Origin: Bauldia sp965232525
GTDB lineage: Bacteria; Pseudomonadota; Alphaproteobacteria; Rhizobiales; Kaistiaceae
DNA: 64,000 nucleotides
Assembly (NCBI RefSeq): GCF_965232525.1
Contig: NZ_OZ246980.1
Span: 3,906,001-3,970,000, forward strand
Direction: 5' to 3'
Part shown: positions 53,282-61,234 of the stretch, piece by piece
Numbering within the stretch: position 1 is the stretch's first letter
Layout of the letters: every line of letters starts with the position of its first letter
Notes under the pieces: model-generated
Told to the model about the DNA's origin: nothing
The model's input: the letters and a program-made list of their open reading frames with translations, nothing else
The model's database searches: none
Position numbers and translations under genes: made by a program

Positions 53282-53311
53282 GTCGATCCCCTCTTGACAA
53301 CAGACAGTTCG

Positions 53312-53343
53312 TTGAGCATCTGCTCAGTTGAGCACTTGCTCAA
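53312..53343. promoter_or_regulatory. tandem palindromes TTGAGCA-NN-TGCTCA, TetR operators
   Basis: TTGAGCATCTGCTCAG (53312-53327) and TTGAGCACTTGCTCAA (53328-53343) are two abutting 16-bp inverted repeats, 31 bp upstream of the tetR start. This is the size and spacing expected for a double TetR-family operator, e.g. two dimers side by side. Confidence 0.8.
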
Positions 53344-53428
53344 TAATAGGATGCGGACGGACGCTGGTGTCAAGGTCACGGTGACCGGCAACGCCGCTTC
53401 CGGCCCTTTGGATGACGAGGACATGATC

Positions 53429-53506
53429 ATGAACAGGAAGCAGCGAGCGACGATGGCCATTCTGATCGCGATCGCGGTGGCGGTGTTCGTGGCGATCACC
53501 AACTGA
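53429..53506 (+). CDS. small single-span membrane protein (25 aa)
   Basis: MNRKQRATMAILIAIAVAVF plus five residues: a positively charged start followed by one hydrophobic helix. GAGGA lies seven bases before the ATG at 53429. It is the first ORF on the plus strand after the TetR operators. Too short for similarity-based proof; could equally be a chance ORF. Confidence 0.4.
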   Translation: MNRKQRATMAILIAIAVAVFVAITN

Positions 53507-53570
53507 TCGCGGGGCGGGATGCATCAGGCCAACCGCATCCCACCGCCCCCGCCCGTCTCGCGGCAGCCAA

Positions 53571-53729
53571 CACGTCTTCTCCACATCGCTCTTTCACGCC
53601 ACAACAATGCGAGCTGGATGCTGTCTCCGGTGATGGGGGTCCCACCACGATCCGGTGAGCACCGCGCCCATTCTTGTCGTCCTGGCCGCGGCGATATTGG
53701 CAAGCAGCGGCAATACGCGCGACCTCACC
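53571..53729 (+). pseudogene. vestige of a CPBP protease gene, C-terminal part
   Basis: Corresponds to the last 50 codons of the CPBP gene ending at 51137. In three frames it reads VFSTSLFHA, NNASWMLSPVMG and STAPILVVLAAAILASSGNT, so at least two frameshifts (near 53602 and 53638) break it. The remaining stretch is open into the next gene, which explains the over-long frame start at 53655 of the following protein. Confidence 0.8.
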
Positions 53730-53795
53730 ATCAAGAGTCCGAGGCGCCAGCAAGCTAGAACGCTCCGATCGATCACCAACAGACTCGTCACAAAA

Positions 53796-54722
53796 ATGCA
53801 ATTCAAACAACGGCTTATGCTTCCGGTTATCTTGATGATGGTGGGCTTGGCCATCTGCGCGTTCTATGAGCTCATCTGGGTAGCCGAATCAGAGGCGTGG
53901 TACGGAGCTTTCGTCGCTTCCGCCGCGCTCCCGGCCTACATGGCGTTGTTTCTGGCTAAGGGTGGGGCAGCACGAACCTCGCCGCGTCTGATCCCGGTTC
54001 AGATCGTGGCGATCATCGGCGCTGCCGTGGCGGCCTACCCGTTGTTCGATCGAAACCCGGTTAGCGAGACGCAGGTGTGGCCTCTTGCAGCGGCTGTGCT
54101 CAGTGTCCTCGGACTGCAGTGGTATGTGTTCGTCTATTCTCGGTACGGACGCAAGAAGAGCGGGGCGATTGTCGCCGGCCGGCCCCTTCCGGACCTTGCC
54201 TTCGAAGCGCTTGATGGTGCCCGGGTAAGGACAAGCGACTTCATCGGTTCAAAGACCCTGCTCGTGTTCTTTCGCGGCAATTGGTGCCCACTGTGCATGG
54301 GGCAGCTGCGAGAGGTGAGAGCACGCGCCGACAGATTGGAAGCCGCCGGCGTCAAGGTGAAGTTCATTTCCAATCAGAGTCCGGAACGATCGCGCGAACT
54401 GGCGCTGAAGCTGGCCCTCCCGGATCATTTTGAGATTCTGCACGATCGTGAACTGCGGGCGGCCAAGTCCCTGGCCATCGAGGACATCGGCGGCGCACCC
54501 CCTGGTCTGAAGGATTTTCCGGCCGACACCGTCATGGCGACCGTCATTGGATTGGATGCCGAGGGTCGCGTGATCTATGGGGACGAAACAGACAACTACC
54601 GCGTGCGACCGCATCCGGACTCGTTTCTGCCGGTGTTCGAAGCGCCAAACACCGAGCGAACGCCTCAGCGTTCCCCAAACGTCATCGCGTCGATCAAGAC
54701 AGAGACAATGATGGACACCTGA
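53796..54722 (+). CDS. membrane-anchored thioredoxin-fold (redoxin) protein
   Basis: A 308-residue protein with four predicted membrane helices (residues about 8-125, starting LMLPVILMMVGLAICAFYEL) followed by an AhpC/TSA-like domain: GRPLPDLAFEALDGARVRTS and VFFRGNWCPLCMGQLREV, with a CxxC active site (WCPLC, near residue 165). ATG 53796 begins the protein; frames from 53655 derive from a decayed CPBP gene. No signal peptide beyond the helices; the active site may face either side. Suggests a peroxidase or disulfide reductase. Confidence 0.75.
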   Translation: MQFKQRLMLPVILMMVGLAICAFYELIWVAESEAWYGAFVASAALPAYMALFLAKGGAARTSPRLIPVQIVAIIGAAVAAYPLFDRNPVSETQVWPLAAAVLSVLGLQWYVFVYSRYGRKKSGAIVAGRPLPDLAFEALDGARVRTSDFIGSKTLLVFFRGNWCPLCMGQLREVRARADRLEAAGVKVKFISNQSPERSRELALKLALPDHFEILHDRELRAAKSLAIEDIGGAPPGLKDFPADTVMATVIGLDAEGRVIYGDETDNYRVRPHPDSFLPVFEAPNTERTPQRSPNVIASIKTETMMDT

Positions 54723-54772
54723 ATGGATGAGGCTATCGAAAGGTCGTTCGCTTCTCCGCCTTCGGGGCGACG

Positions 54773-55690
54773 TTAGGCATCGGTGGCGGCAGGCGCCGTC
54801 GCCGCCGACGCCGGAGCATCAAAGACAAAGCCGGTGGCATCCCGGCTCGGCGGCAATCCGAATTTCCGGCTGTAGTCGCGACTGAAATGGGTCGGACTGC
54901 CGTAGCCGACCGCGAAGGAAACCTCGGACACGGAATGGCCTCCATCCGCCAACAGCGCTCGCGCCTCGATCAGGCGCAGGTCCTTCTGAAATTGCAGCGG
55001 CGTCGTGCCGGTGACCGACTTGAAGTGATCATGGAAGGACGACGCGCTCATGCCGACGGTCCTGGCAAGAACGGGCACCGACAGTGGCGAGCGAAAGTCC
55101 GCCCTGATCTGGTGGATCGCCTTGGCGACCCGACTGGCATGGCTGTCGACGATAAGCAGATTGTGCAGCATGCCGCCGATCGGCGAGGTCAGCAGCCGGT
55201 AGTGGATCTCACGCAGAATCGAGGGCCCGAGGACCTGCATATCCAGGGGGCTGTCCATCAGCTCCAGATATCGGCCGAGCGGCGCGAGCCAGGCCGGATC
55301 GGCGCGCGCGGCCGACAGCGACCGGGCGTCGGTGTCAGGTGCCGGTGCATCGGCAACCTGATCGTAGAGGCTGCGCACCAGTCCGAGATCGAGCGACAGG
55401 ATTAGCGCGAGATAGGGTTTGCCGACACTCGCTTCGGTGATCCGGGAGACGACCGGCAGGTGGTGGCTGACAACCAGCGCATCGCCCGGCCGGAGTTTCA
55501 CGGACTGATCCCCAATGGACGTGACTTTGGCGCCTTGAAGGATCAGGCACACGACCGGTTCGTACACATACGCCTCGATGTCGCTCGGAGCCTCGCGACG
55601 GAGGACCGAGAGGCCGGGCATCTCTCGGAATTGGTCCGGATTATCAGAGTTATACCGGATGCAAAGGTCGGTGAGCCGCGATAGGTCCAT
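54773..55690 (-). CDS. AraC family regulator (AraC-N type)
   Basis: A 305-residue regulator. The N-terminal AraC-type cupin region (VCLILQGAKVTSIGDQSVKL, GDALVVSHHLPVVSRITEAS) binds a ligand; the C-terminal double HTH spans about 195-290 with ARTVGMSASSFHDHFKSVTG and VSFAVGYGSPTHFSRDYSRK. ATG 55690 follows GGAGA. Divergent from an SDR gene, which it probably activates; many AraC-SDR pairs are wired this way. Confidence 0.93.
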   Translation of the reverse strand: MDLSRLTDLCIRYNSDNPDQFREMPGLSVLRREAPSDIEAYVYEPVVCLILQGAKVTSIGDQSVKLRPGDALVVSHHLPVVSRITEASVGKPYLALILSLDLGLVRSLYDQVADAPAPDTDARSLSAARADPAWLAPLGRYLELMDSPLDMQVLGPSILREIHYRLLTSPIGGMLHNLLIVDSHASRVAKAIHQIRADFRSPLSVPVLARTVGMSASSFHDHFKSVTGTTPLQFQKDLRLIEARALLADGGHSVSEVSFAVGYGSPTHFSRDYSRKFGLPPSRDATGFVFDAPASAATAPAATDA

Positions 55691-55854
55691 GAACGTCTCC
55701 TCGGTGCCTTTGTATCAGGTCCTCTTCCCCCACACAGCACATCGTCGAGAGATTTGGAGGATCAGGCAGGTATTGCGGAGGATGTGGCAGGCGCCGCGCG
55801 GCCGCGTTGGCTATCTGTTTTCTCGATCGCCACCGCCAGGAGCAGGACGCAGCC

Positions 55855-56760
55855 ATGTCATCGATTCCATCCCAATCTCTCGACCTCACCGCCCATCACG
55901 CCCGGTATGACGCCATCGATCCGCGATCGACGCTGAAGGATACCGCCGCCGATAAGGTCGTTTTCATCGCCGGCGCGTCGAAGGGGATCGGCCGGGCGAC
56001 GGCGATCGCCTTCGCCGAGGCCGGCGCCCGGGCGATCTACCTCACCGCACGATCGGAAGACGCGCTGAAAGAGACGGTGGCATTGGTCAAGGCGGCCAAT
56101 CCGAACACCCAATGCGCCTATGCGATCTGCGACGTCACCGACGCGGCGCAGGTCGAGGCCGCCGTCACCGACTGTGTGGCCCAATTCGGCGGCATCGACG
56201 TAGCGGACGCCAATGCCGGCTATCTCGGCCCGTGGGTCAAGATCGGCGAGACCGATCCGGAAGGCTGGTGGTGGAACTGGGAGGTCAATGTGCGCGGCGC
56301 CTATCACGTCATCCGCTTCACGATACCTCATCTCATCGCCAGCGCTGAGGCACGGACCGCCGAAGGGCGAAGCGGCGGCCATCTCATCCTGCTGTCCTCG
56401 GTCGGCGCCCAGCTTCTGATGCCGGGGGCCTCCGACTACCAGACCGCCAAGCACGCTATCAATCGCCTCTGCGAATTCGTCCAGTCCGATCACGACGAGG
56501 ACGGCATCAAGTGCTTCGCCATCCATCCCGGCGGCGTCGCCACCGAGCTCGGCCGGAACATGCCGGAAGCCATCCACCAGTATCTGGTCGACGAGCCGGA
56601 CCTCGCCGCCTGCTTCGCCGTCTGGCTGTGCTCCGGCGAGGCCGACTGGGCCAGGGGCCGCTACCTCAGCGCCAATTGGGATGTCGGCGAACTCACCGCG
56701 CTTAAGGACGAGATTCTGGGCGACGACCTGCTGGTCAACCGCCTGCGGACCAAGGCTTGA
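55855..56760 (+). CDS. short-chain dehydrogenase/reductase (SDR)
   Basis: A 301-residue NAD(P)-dependent oxidoreductase. Cofactor loop VVFIAGASKGIGRATAIAFA (TGxxxGxG type with an Ala), NAG motif in ADANAGYLG, catalytic Ser in LLSSVG and Tyr-Lys in SDYQTAKHAI. An extra 40-residue tail follows the core. ATG 55855 begins MSSIPSQS. Its last 18 codons occur again in altered form at 57375-57428 and 60943-60997. Controlled by the divergent AraC gene. Substrate unknown. Confidence 0.92.
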   Translation: MSSIPSQSLDLTAHHARYDAIDPRSTLKDTAADKVVFIAGASKGIGRATAIAFAEAGARAIYLTARSEDALKETVALVKAANPNTQCAYAICDVTDAAQVEAAVTDCVAQFGGIDVADANAGYLGPWVKIGETDPEGWWWNWEVNVRGAYHVIRFTIPHLIASAEARTAEGRSGGHLILLSSVGAQLLMPGASDYQTAKHAINRLCEFVQSDHDEDGIKCFAIHPGGVATELGRNMPEAIHQYLVDEPDLAACFAVWLCSGEADWARGRYLSANWDVGELTALKDEILGDDLLVNRLRTKA

Positions 56761-56952
56761 GGCTGCAGGCACCGGCGACCGTTGTCGGTCGGCGCGGTAC
56801 GCCCATCGTCGGTCGGACGGCCGGTCGGTATGGTTGTTGCCGCGCGACCCACTTCGACGGCTCGGTTGCTGAAAGGTTGGCTTGCGTTGTTCGTCGGGAC
56901 TAGTATGACACCCACTACAAACACAGCCTGAAGTTTGGAGGGCGTTCAACCG

Positions 56953-57354
56953 ATGAACCAGGTATCGAACACAGTTAACGCCGACCGTCGCGGATGGGGA
57001 CTTTTTTTTGCCGGCGTCGCATTACTGGTCATGCTGTTTTCCGCAATGGAAGCGCAGGCGAACAAGCCCGACATCGACTTCAACTGCGAAAACGACACGG
57101 AATGCGACGCGAATTACTATATTTCTAAGGGATCAGTGACGATTCGTTTTTTCTGTTACGGTGTTGCCCTTGATGGCGTACCTACGAACTCGTCGCCGTA
57201 CCAGTTTGGCGGCTGCCATGCACCGAACATCAACGTGTCTTGTATAGACACCGGTCACGGCGCGTGTTTTTGTACTAATGACGTCAAGAAAACACAACGA
57301 ATTACGGCAAAGATCAAGCATTGCTGCGCTATGAATCATCCTTATAATTGTTGA
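56953..57354 (+). CDS. small secreted cysteine-rich protein, family copy 2
   Basis: A 133-residue protein with a hydrophobic N-terminal segment (WGLFFAGVALLVMLFSAMEA, cleavage after AQA) and about ten Cys in the mature part. Its C-terminal half, SCIDTGHGACFCTND, repeats as a relic at 60815-60922. It may be distantly related to the proteins at 21392 and 60445 through the C-x-C then Cys-terminal pattern, but the similarity is low. GGAGG lies upstream of ATG 56953. Function unknown. Confidence 0.65.
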   Translation: MNQVSNTVNADRRGWGLFFAGVALLVMLFSAMEAQANKPDIDFNCENDTECDANYYISKGSVTIRFFCYGVALDGVPTNSSPYQFGGCHAPNINVSCIDTGHGACFCTNDVKKTQRITAKIKHCCAMNHPYNC

Positions 57355-57560
57355 ACGTCGCTTTCCGCACACAGGAGGAGATTCTCGCCGACGACCTGCT
57401 GGTCAACCGCCTGCGCACCGGGGCCTGAGGCTTCGCGACCTGCCTCCCCCAAGCCGCGAAACACCGCCTGACCGCTTGCGCCGGCATCGGGCCGTGCCAT
57501 AAAGACGAACGATTATTTCAGCGAATGGATATCCAGGCGCACATGTGCCGGCTAGCCAGG
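57236..57560 (+). repeat. 325-bp duplicated segment, copy 1
   Basis: Matches 60814-61138 almost throughout: the 3' part of the Cys-rich gene, a relic of the SDR C-terminus (57375-57428, EEILADDLLVNRLRTGA), and about 130 bp reaching to just before the His-rich gene start. Confidence 0.85.
57375..57428 (+). pseudogene. relic of the SDR C-terminus
   Basis: In frame: EEILADDLLVNRLRTGA and a TGA, against DEILGDDLLVNRLRTKA at the end of the SDR gene (56710-56760). It follows the Cys-rich gene by 20 bp and has no gene body. The Cys-rich gene thus sits between a full SDR gene and a copy of its tail. Confidence 0.8.
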
Positions 57561-57568
57561 CAGAACGG

Positions 57569-57922
57569 ATGAGACGGGTTCGGACAGTCGGACAAAGGGC
57601 ATTCGCGGCGCTGCTCTGCTTGTCGCTGGTGACCTGGTCCGTCATGCCGGCCGCGACCGATGCGTCGGTCCCCCTCGATACCCTCCAGGATCATCTCGAT
57701 CATATCGCCGAGCATGGTCATACCCACGGTTTTGCCGAGGACCTCCTCTGGGCGCTGCATGGCCATGGCCATGGAGTCGCCGACTACGATCACGGCCAGG
57801 CGATGCCGGCGCTCGCTGAGTTAACCGAACTCGCCGCCATCGACCGCGACACCTGTCGGCACCGGCCGCACTCATGCGGCCCGCCGCTGCATTTCAGGAT
57901 CGAACGACCTCCACGCGTCTGA
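57569..57922 (+). CDS. His-rich exported protein, first of a HupE trio
   Basis: A 117-residue protein with a signal peptide (GQRAFAALLCLSLVTWSVMP) and a His-rich centre (LQDHLDHIAEHGHTHGF and ALHGHGHGVADYDHGQ), ending in RHRPHSCGPP. The pattern of HxH and GHGHG suits binding of a divalent metal such as zinc, nickel or cobalt. The ATG at 57569 is chosen; a GTG at 57545 is also open. It precedes a HupE/UreJ family gene by 47 bp, suggesting metal uptake or storage. Function is inferred from composition only. Confidence 0.7.
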   Translation: MRRVRTVGQRAFAALLCLSLVTWSVMPAATDASVPLDTLQDHLDHIAEHGHTHGFAEDLLWALHGHGHGVADYDHGQAMPALAELTELAAIDRDTCRHRPHSCGPPLHFRIERPPRV

Positions 57923-57969
57923 TCGGCGTCGCTTCACCGATCAGTCAATTCGAACGTGGAGAACCATCC

Positions 57970-58695
57970 ATGATGTTCCGATCACGGGACGGGATGGGTC
58001 CGGGCCTGCGCCCTTGGACCTGTCTCGGCCTCGTCCTTGCCGTGCTCGCGCTCGGCGCGGGGCCCGCCCTCGCCCATAACGTCACCGAGGGCGACGCGGG
58101 CTACATCCAGGAAATCTGGGGGGTGCATCTCATCCCCTTCGCCTATCTCGGCGCCAAGCACATGGTGACCGGCTACGATCACATCCTGTTCCTGCTGGGG
58201 GTCGTCTTCTTCCTCTACCGGCTGCAGGACGTCGCCATCTATGTTAGCCTGTTCGCGCTTGGCCATTCGATCACCATGCTCGCCGGCGTCTGGTTCGGCT
58301 GGGGGGTCAACGCCCACATCATCGATGCGATCATCGGCCTGTCGGTGGTCTATAAGGCGCTCGACAATCTCGGCGCCTACCAGCGCTGGTTCGGGTTCCA
58401 GCCCAACACCAAGGCGGCGACTCTGATCTTCGGCCTGTTCCACGGCACCGGCCTCGCCACCAAGATTCAGGACTACGACATTGCCGACGACGGGCTGCTC
58501 GCCAACCTGTTGGCGTTCAATGTCGGCGTCGAGATCGGCCAGATCCTCGCCCTGTCGGTGATCCTCATCGTCATGGGCTACTGGCGCAAGAGCCTGCGCT
58601 TCTTGCGCGACGGCTACACCGCCAACGTCATCATCATGTCCCTGGGCTTCATGCTCACGGGCTACCAGCTCACCGGCTATTTCGTCACAGCCTAA
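57970..58695 (+). CDS. HupE/UreJ family membrane protein
   Basis: A 241-residue protein with a signal peptide (LVLAVLALGAGPALA) and six to seven membrane helices. The HupE_UreJ_2-like motifs HMVTGYDHILFLLGVVFF, LFALGHSITMLAGVWFG and LIFGLFHGTGLATK hold the conserved His and Asp residues proposed to move nickel or cobalt. ATG 57970 (second of two) has GGAGA upstream. Sits between the His-rich gene and a single-span anchor gene, spacing 47 and 17 bp. Confidence 0.88.
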   Translation: MMFRSRDGMGPGLRPWTCLGLVLAVLALGAGPALAHNVTEGDAGYIQEIWGVHLIPFAYLGAKHMVTGYDHILFLLGVVFFLYRLQDVAIYVSLFALGHSITMLAGVWFGWGVNAHIIDAIIGLSVVYKALDNLGAYQRWFGFQPNTKAATLIFGLFHGTGLATKIQDYDIADDGLLANLLAFNVGVEIGQILALSVILIVMGYWRKSLRFLRDGYTANVIIMSLGFMLTGYQLTGYFVTA

Positions 58696-58712
58696 GGAAT
58701 CGGAGACACCCC

Positions 58713-59327
58713 ATGTTCAACGCAGACAAACCCAGCCTCGACCAACTGCCGAGCTCGGCCCAACTGTTGCGCTCTACCATCGTCGCGGCCGCCGCCGCGG
58801 TGGTGATCCTCGTCACCGTCGTGCTTCCCGCCGAATACGCCATCGATCCGACCGGCATCGGCCGCATCCTCGGCCTCACCGACATGGGCGAGATCAAGCA
58901 GGAGCTCGCCGACGAGGCCGAGCAGGACCGTGCGATCCACGGCGACGATCAGTCGAGCCTGTTGGCGCCCCTCTTCGGCCTGCTGGTCACGTCGGCGCAG
59001 GCCGAAGAAGCCTGGCGCGACGAAGTCACCTTCACGCTTGAGCCCGGCGCCTACACCGAGATCAAGCTGGTGATGGTGGAAGGCAACACCGCCGAATACG
59101 CCTGGGTCGCCGACGGCGGGCGGATCAACTACGACCTCCACGCCCATGGCGTTGGCGGCCAGTCGGTCGACTACCTCAAGGGCCGTGGCGAGACGTCGGG
59201 CGAAGGCAGCTTCGAGGCGCCCTTCCCCGGCGAGCACGGCTGGTTCTGGCGCAACCGCGACAGCGCCGACGTGACGGTCACGCTCCAGTTGCGCGGCGAC
59301 TACAGCGCGCTCGTGCAGGGCAACTGA
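58713..59327 (+). CDS. transmembrane anchor protein of HupE cluster
   Basis: A 204-residue protein with one N-terminal membrane span (STIVAAAAAVVILVTVVLPA, about 21-40) and a large periplasmic domain from about 85 to the end, with EVTFTLEPGAYTEIKLVMVE and FPGEHGWFWRNRD. Proteins of this layout are annotated transmembrane anchor protein and are often next to HupE-like genes. The domain is beta-rich with Trp/His residues; a metal-related role is plausible but not shown. Starts 17 bp after the HupE stop. Confidence 0.8.
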   Translation: MFNADKPSLDQLPSSAQLLRSTIVAAAAAVVILVTVVLPAEYAIDPTGIGRILGLTDMGEIKQELADEAEQDRAIHGDDQSSLLAPLFGLLVTSAQAEEAWRDEVTFTLEPGAYTEIKLVMVEGNTAEYAWVADGGRINYDLHAHGVGGQSVDYLKGRGETSGEGSFEAPFPGEHGWFWRNRDSADVTVTLQLRGDYSALVQGN

Positions 59328-59415
59328 GACGGCGACAGCAGCCCGTCGTCCGCAGTCGGGCGGCGGGCTGCCGCCCCTGGGCGGGCGCTCTATCCAGCGG
59401 ACGAGTGTGTCGCCG

Positions 59416-59931
59416 TCAGCCGATATAGGCGCAGACGGCGTAGTCGACGCCCTCGTAGGTGAAGCTGGCGACCTCGGGTATGCCCATCTCGCGGTGGACG
59501 TACACCGACACGGTGTTGTCGCGGCGCAGGAAGAAGATCCCCTCGCGACCGGGCAACAGCTTGCGCAGCGCCGCGAACATCGCCGCCGAAAGGTGATGTC
59601 CCCGATGCCGCGCGTCGACGCAGAGCGGCCCGTAGAAGTAGGCGCCGGGTCGGCCGGGATAGGCCCGCAGAGTCGCCTGGATGATCGGCACGTCCGCATA
59701 TGCTTCGAGCGGCGACGAGACGAGGTAGCCCACCACCTGTCCCCGCTCGCGGGCGACGATGACCGGCATGGCAGCGATTGCCCGTAGGAACCAGTCGCGG
59801 GAAAACCGCACCGACAGGGTGCCGCCGTGCTCGGGCAGGTTCGGCTCCTGCACCCGGAGGATACCGTCCACGTCCGCGTCGACCGCGCGGCCGATCTCGT
59901 AACGGTCGTTGGTCGCCTGGCTATCGGCCAT
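59416..59931 (-). CDS. GNAT family N-acetyltransferase
   Basis: A 171-residue acetyl-CoA-dependent transferase. The acetyl-CoA loop is VDARHRGHHLSAAMFAALRK (about 107-126, R-x-x-G-x-x-x variant) and the fold's last strand carries YAVCAYIG. The pyrophosphate-binding R/Q-x-x-G-x-G/A motif is partly altered (RHRGHHL). ATG 59931. Acceptor unknown; convergent with the HupE trio. Confidence 0.83.
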   Translation of the reverse strand: MADSQATNDRYEIGRAVDADVDGILRVQEPNLPEHGGTLSVRFSRDWFLRAIAAMPVIVARERGQVVGYLVSSPLEAYADVPIIQATLRAYPGRPGAYFYGPLCVDARHRGHHLSAAMFAALRKLLPGREGIFFLRRDNTVSVYVHREMGIPEVASFTYEGVDYAVCAYIG

Positions 59932-60012
59932 CCATGTGGACTCCCCGGGCTCGTTTCGGCGCTCCGTCCGGCCGGAGCGGTGGGACCGGCTGGCTCACCA
60001 TCCTGCATACGG

Positions 60013-60357
60013 TCACGGCTGACGCTTGCCGCGTCTCCAGTCCGCGGCCGCGGCCCTCAGCAGCGATTTCGCATAAGCAATATGAAATCGCTCCGTCAAC
60101 CGAAACAGCCAGTGCGGTCTTGGTGGTCCGCCGGTCGATCCGGCCTGCGGCAGGACGGCGGAGCCGAACAGCAAACGGCAGCGACCCGCGGCGGTGGGCT
60201 CCGTCTTCAGCCAGGTTCGAAAGGGCGCGTCTTTGACGACCAGCAGGAGCTCGGACGAGGTGCGGCCCTCGACTGCCAGCACGTGGCTCATATTGCCCAA
60301 ACCCGCAAGCGCAGGCATGATTGTGTCGACGAAGCCGTCTATCGGGTGGATGTCGGA
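60013..60357 (-). pseudogene. remnant of a gene divergent from the Cys-rich gene, DUF2867-like C-terminus
   Basis: From 60357 the frame reads SDIHPIDGFVDTIMPALAGL, matching the N-terminal remnant at 21253-21354, and continues SHVLAVEGRTSSELLLVVKD to a helix FHIAYAKSLLRAAAADW. No start codon precedes the conserved stretch; ATG 60316-60318 would begin inside it. The C-terminal half resembles DUF2867-type domains weakly. Divergent from the Cys-rich gene, as in the other locus. Confidence 0.45.
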
Positions 60358-60444
60358 TGACGTGTCATTCCCCTGATTCCGGCACGACGTGTGGCTGGTA
60401 TCCCGGGTCGACTGGGTGCGGATGCAACAATGATGGGAACGGAT

Positions 60445-60783
60445 ATGACCATGAAAGCACTGCTGGTGGCCCTTGTCGTTGCGCTTATCCCAACAAGCGC
60501 ATTTTCCGACTGGCGTTATTACCCGGTCTATTGCGATCAAACCGGCGCGTGCCCCACGGAACATATTACCGGTATTCCCGATGGCGGAGCGGAGATCCAG
60601 GCCAAATGCGGGCTACAGAGTGATCCGACCACCTGGGATAGACCGTTAAAGCTGCATTGCACTGCATCGAATTCACTCACCTGCAAACATCACGAAGAAG
60701 CAACTGAATGGATTTGCAACTGCGGCTACTCCAATAACATTGGCAACTTTAAAGTTAACTATACGATAACTTGCCCGAATTGA
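60445..60783 (+). CDS. small secreted cysteine-rich protein, family copy 3
   Basis: A 112-residue exported protein: signal peptide (MKALLVALVVALIPTSAFS, after MT) and mature part with eight Cys. Shares with the protein at 21392 the TASNS-x(1-3)-C block, a W-x-C-x-C pair and an I-x-C-P ending. ATG 60445 is chosen among several close starts; the signal peptide begins there or two codons on. Low GC for the window. No function known; disulfide-rich secreted peptide of unknown target. Confidence 0.7.
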   Translation: MTMKALLVALVVALIPTSAFSDWRYYPVYCDQTGACPTEHITGIPDGGAEIQAKCGLQSDPTTWDRPLKLHCTASNSLTCKHHEEATEWICNCGYSNNIGNFKVNYTITCPN

Positions 60784-60813
60784 TGCCAAGAATCGTACTA
60801 ACCACTGCAGTTT

Positions 60814-61138
60814 GAGTCGTATAGACAACGGTCACGGCGCGTGTTTTTGTACGAATAACGTCAAGAAGACACAACGAATTACGGCAAAGATCGTGCATTG
60901 CTACGCTATGAATAATTGTTGAACGTCGCTTTCCGCACACAGGACGAGATCCTGGGGCGGCGACCTGTTGGTCAACCGCCTGCGCACCCAGGCATGAGGC
61001 TTCGCGCCCTGCCTGCCCCAAGCCGCGAAGCACCGCCTGAGCGCTTGCGCCGACACCGGGCCGTACCCTAAAGGCGAGCGCTTCTCCCCGGAGAATGAAT
61101 CGAGAGTCCAGGCGCACATGTGCCGGCCAGGCGGGCAG
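60814..61138 (+). repeat. 325-bp duplicated segment, copy 2
   Basis: Second copy of 57236-57560: relic of the Cys-rich C-terminus, frameshifted relic of the SDR C-terminus (60943-60997) and about 140 bp of flank. No gene is present between 60923 and 61234. Confidence 0.85.
60815..60922 (+). pseudogene. relic of Cys-rich protein copy 2
   Basis: Reads SRIDNGHGACFCTNNV, then KKTQRITAKI and a Cys-containing end to TGA, equal in most residues to the last 38 residues of the protein ending at 57354, with one Cys lost (HCC to HCY) and a three-residue deletion. No start codon or signal peptide is present. It begins 32 bp after copy 3, so the relic follows another member of the family. Confidence 0.85.
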
Positions 61139-61234
61139 CCTGCCCCGAACCATCGATACCGAGCGCCGTCGCGATCACCACCGCCGCGGATGGGGCCGAT
61201 GCACCCCACCCGCCCGAGAGAGCTCCGCGACCCG

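Noticed and set aside
53655..54722. 355-codon start for the redoxin gene
   Set aside because: Residues before the ATG at 53796 are the frame of a decayed CPBP protease gene, not part of the redoxin protein.
60391..60783. Start of Cys-rich copy 3 at 60391
   Set aside because: The first 18 codons are not conserved and lie outside the signal peptide; ATG 60445 sits directly before it.
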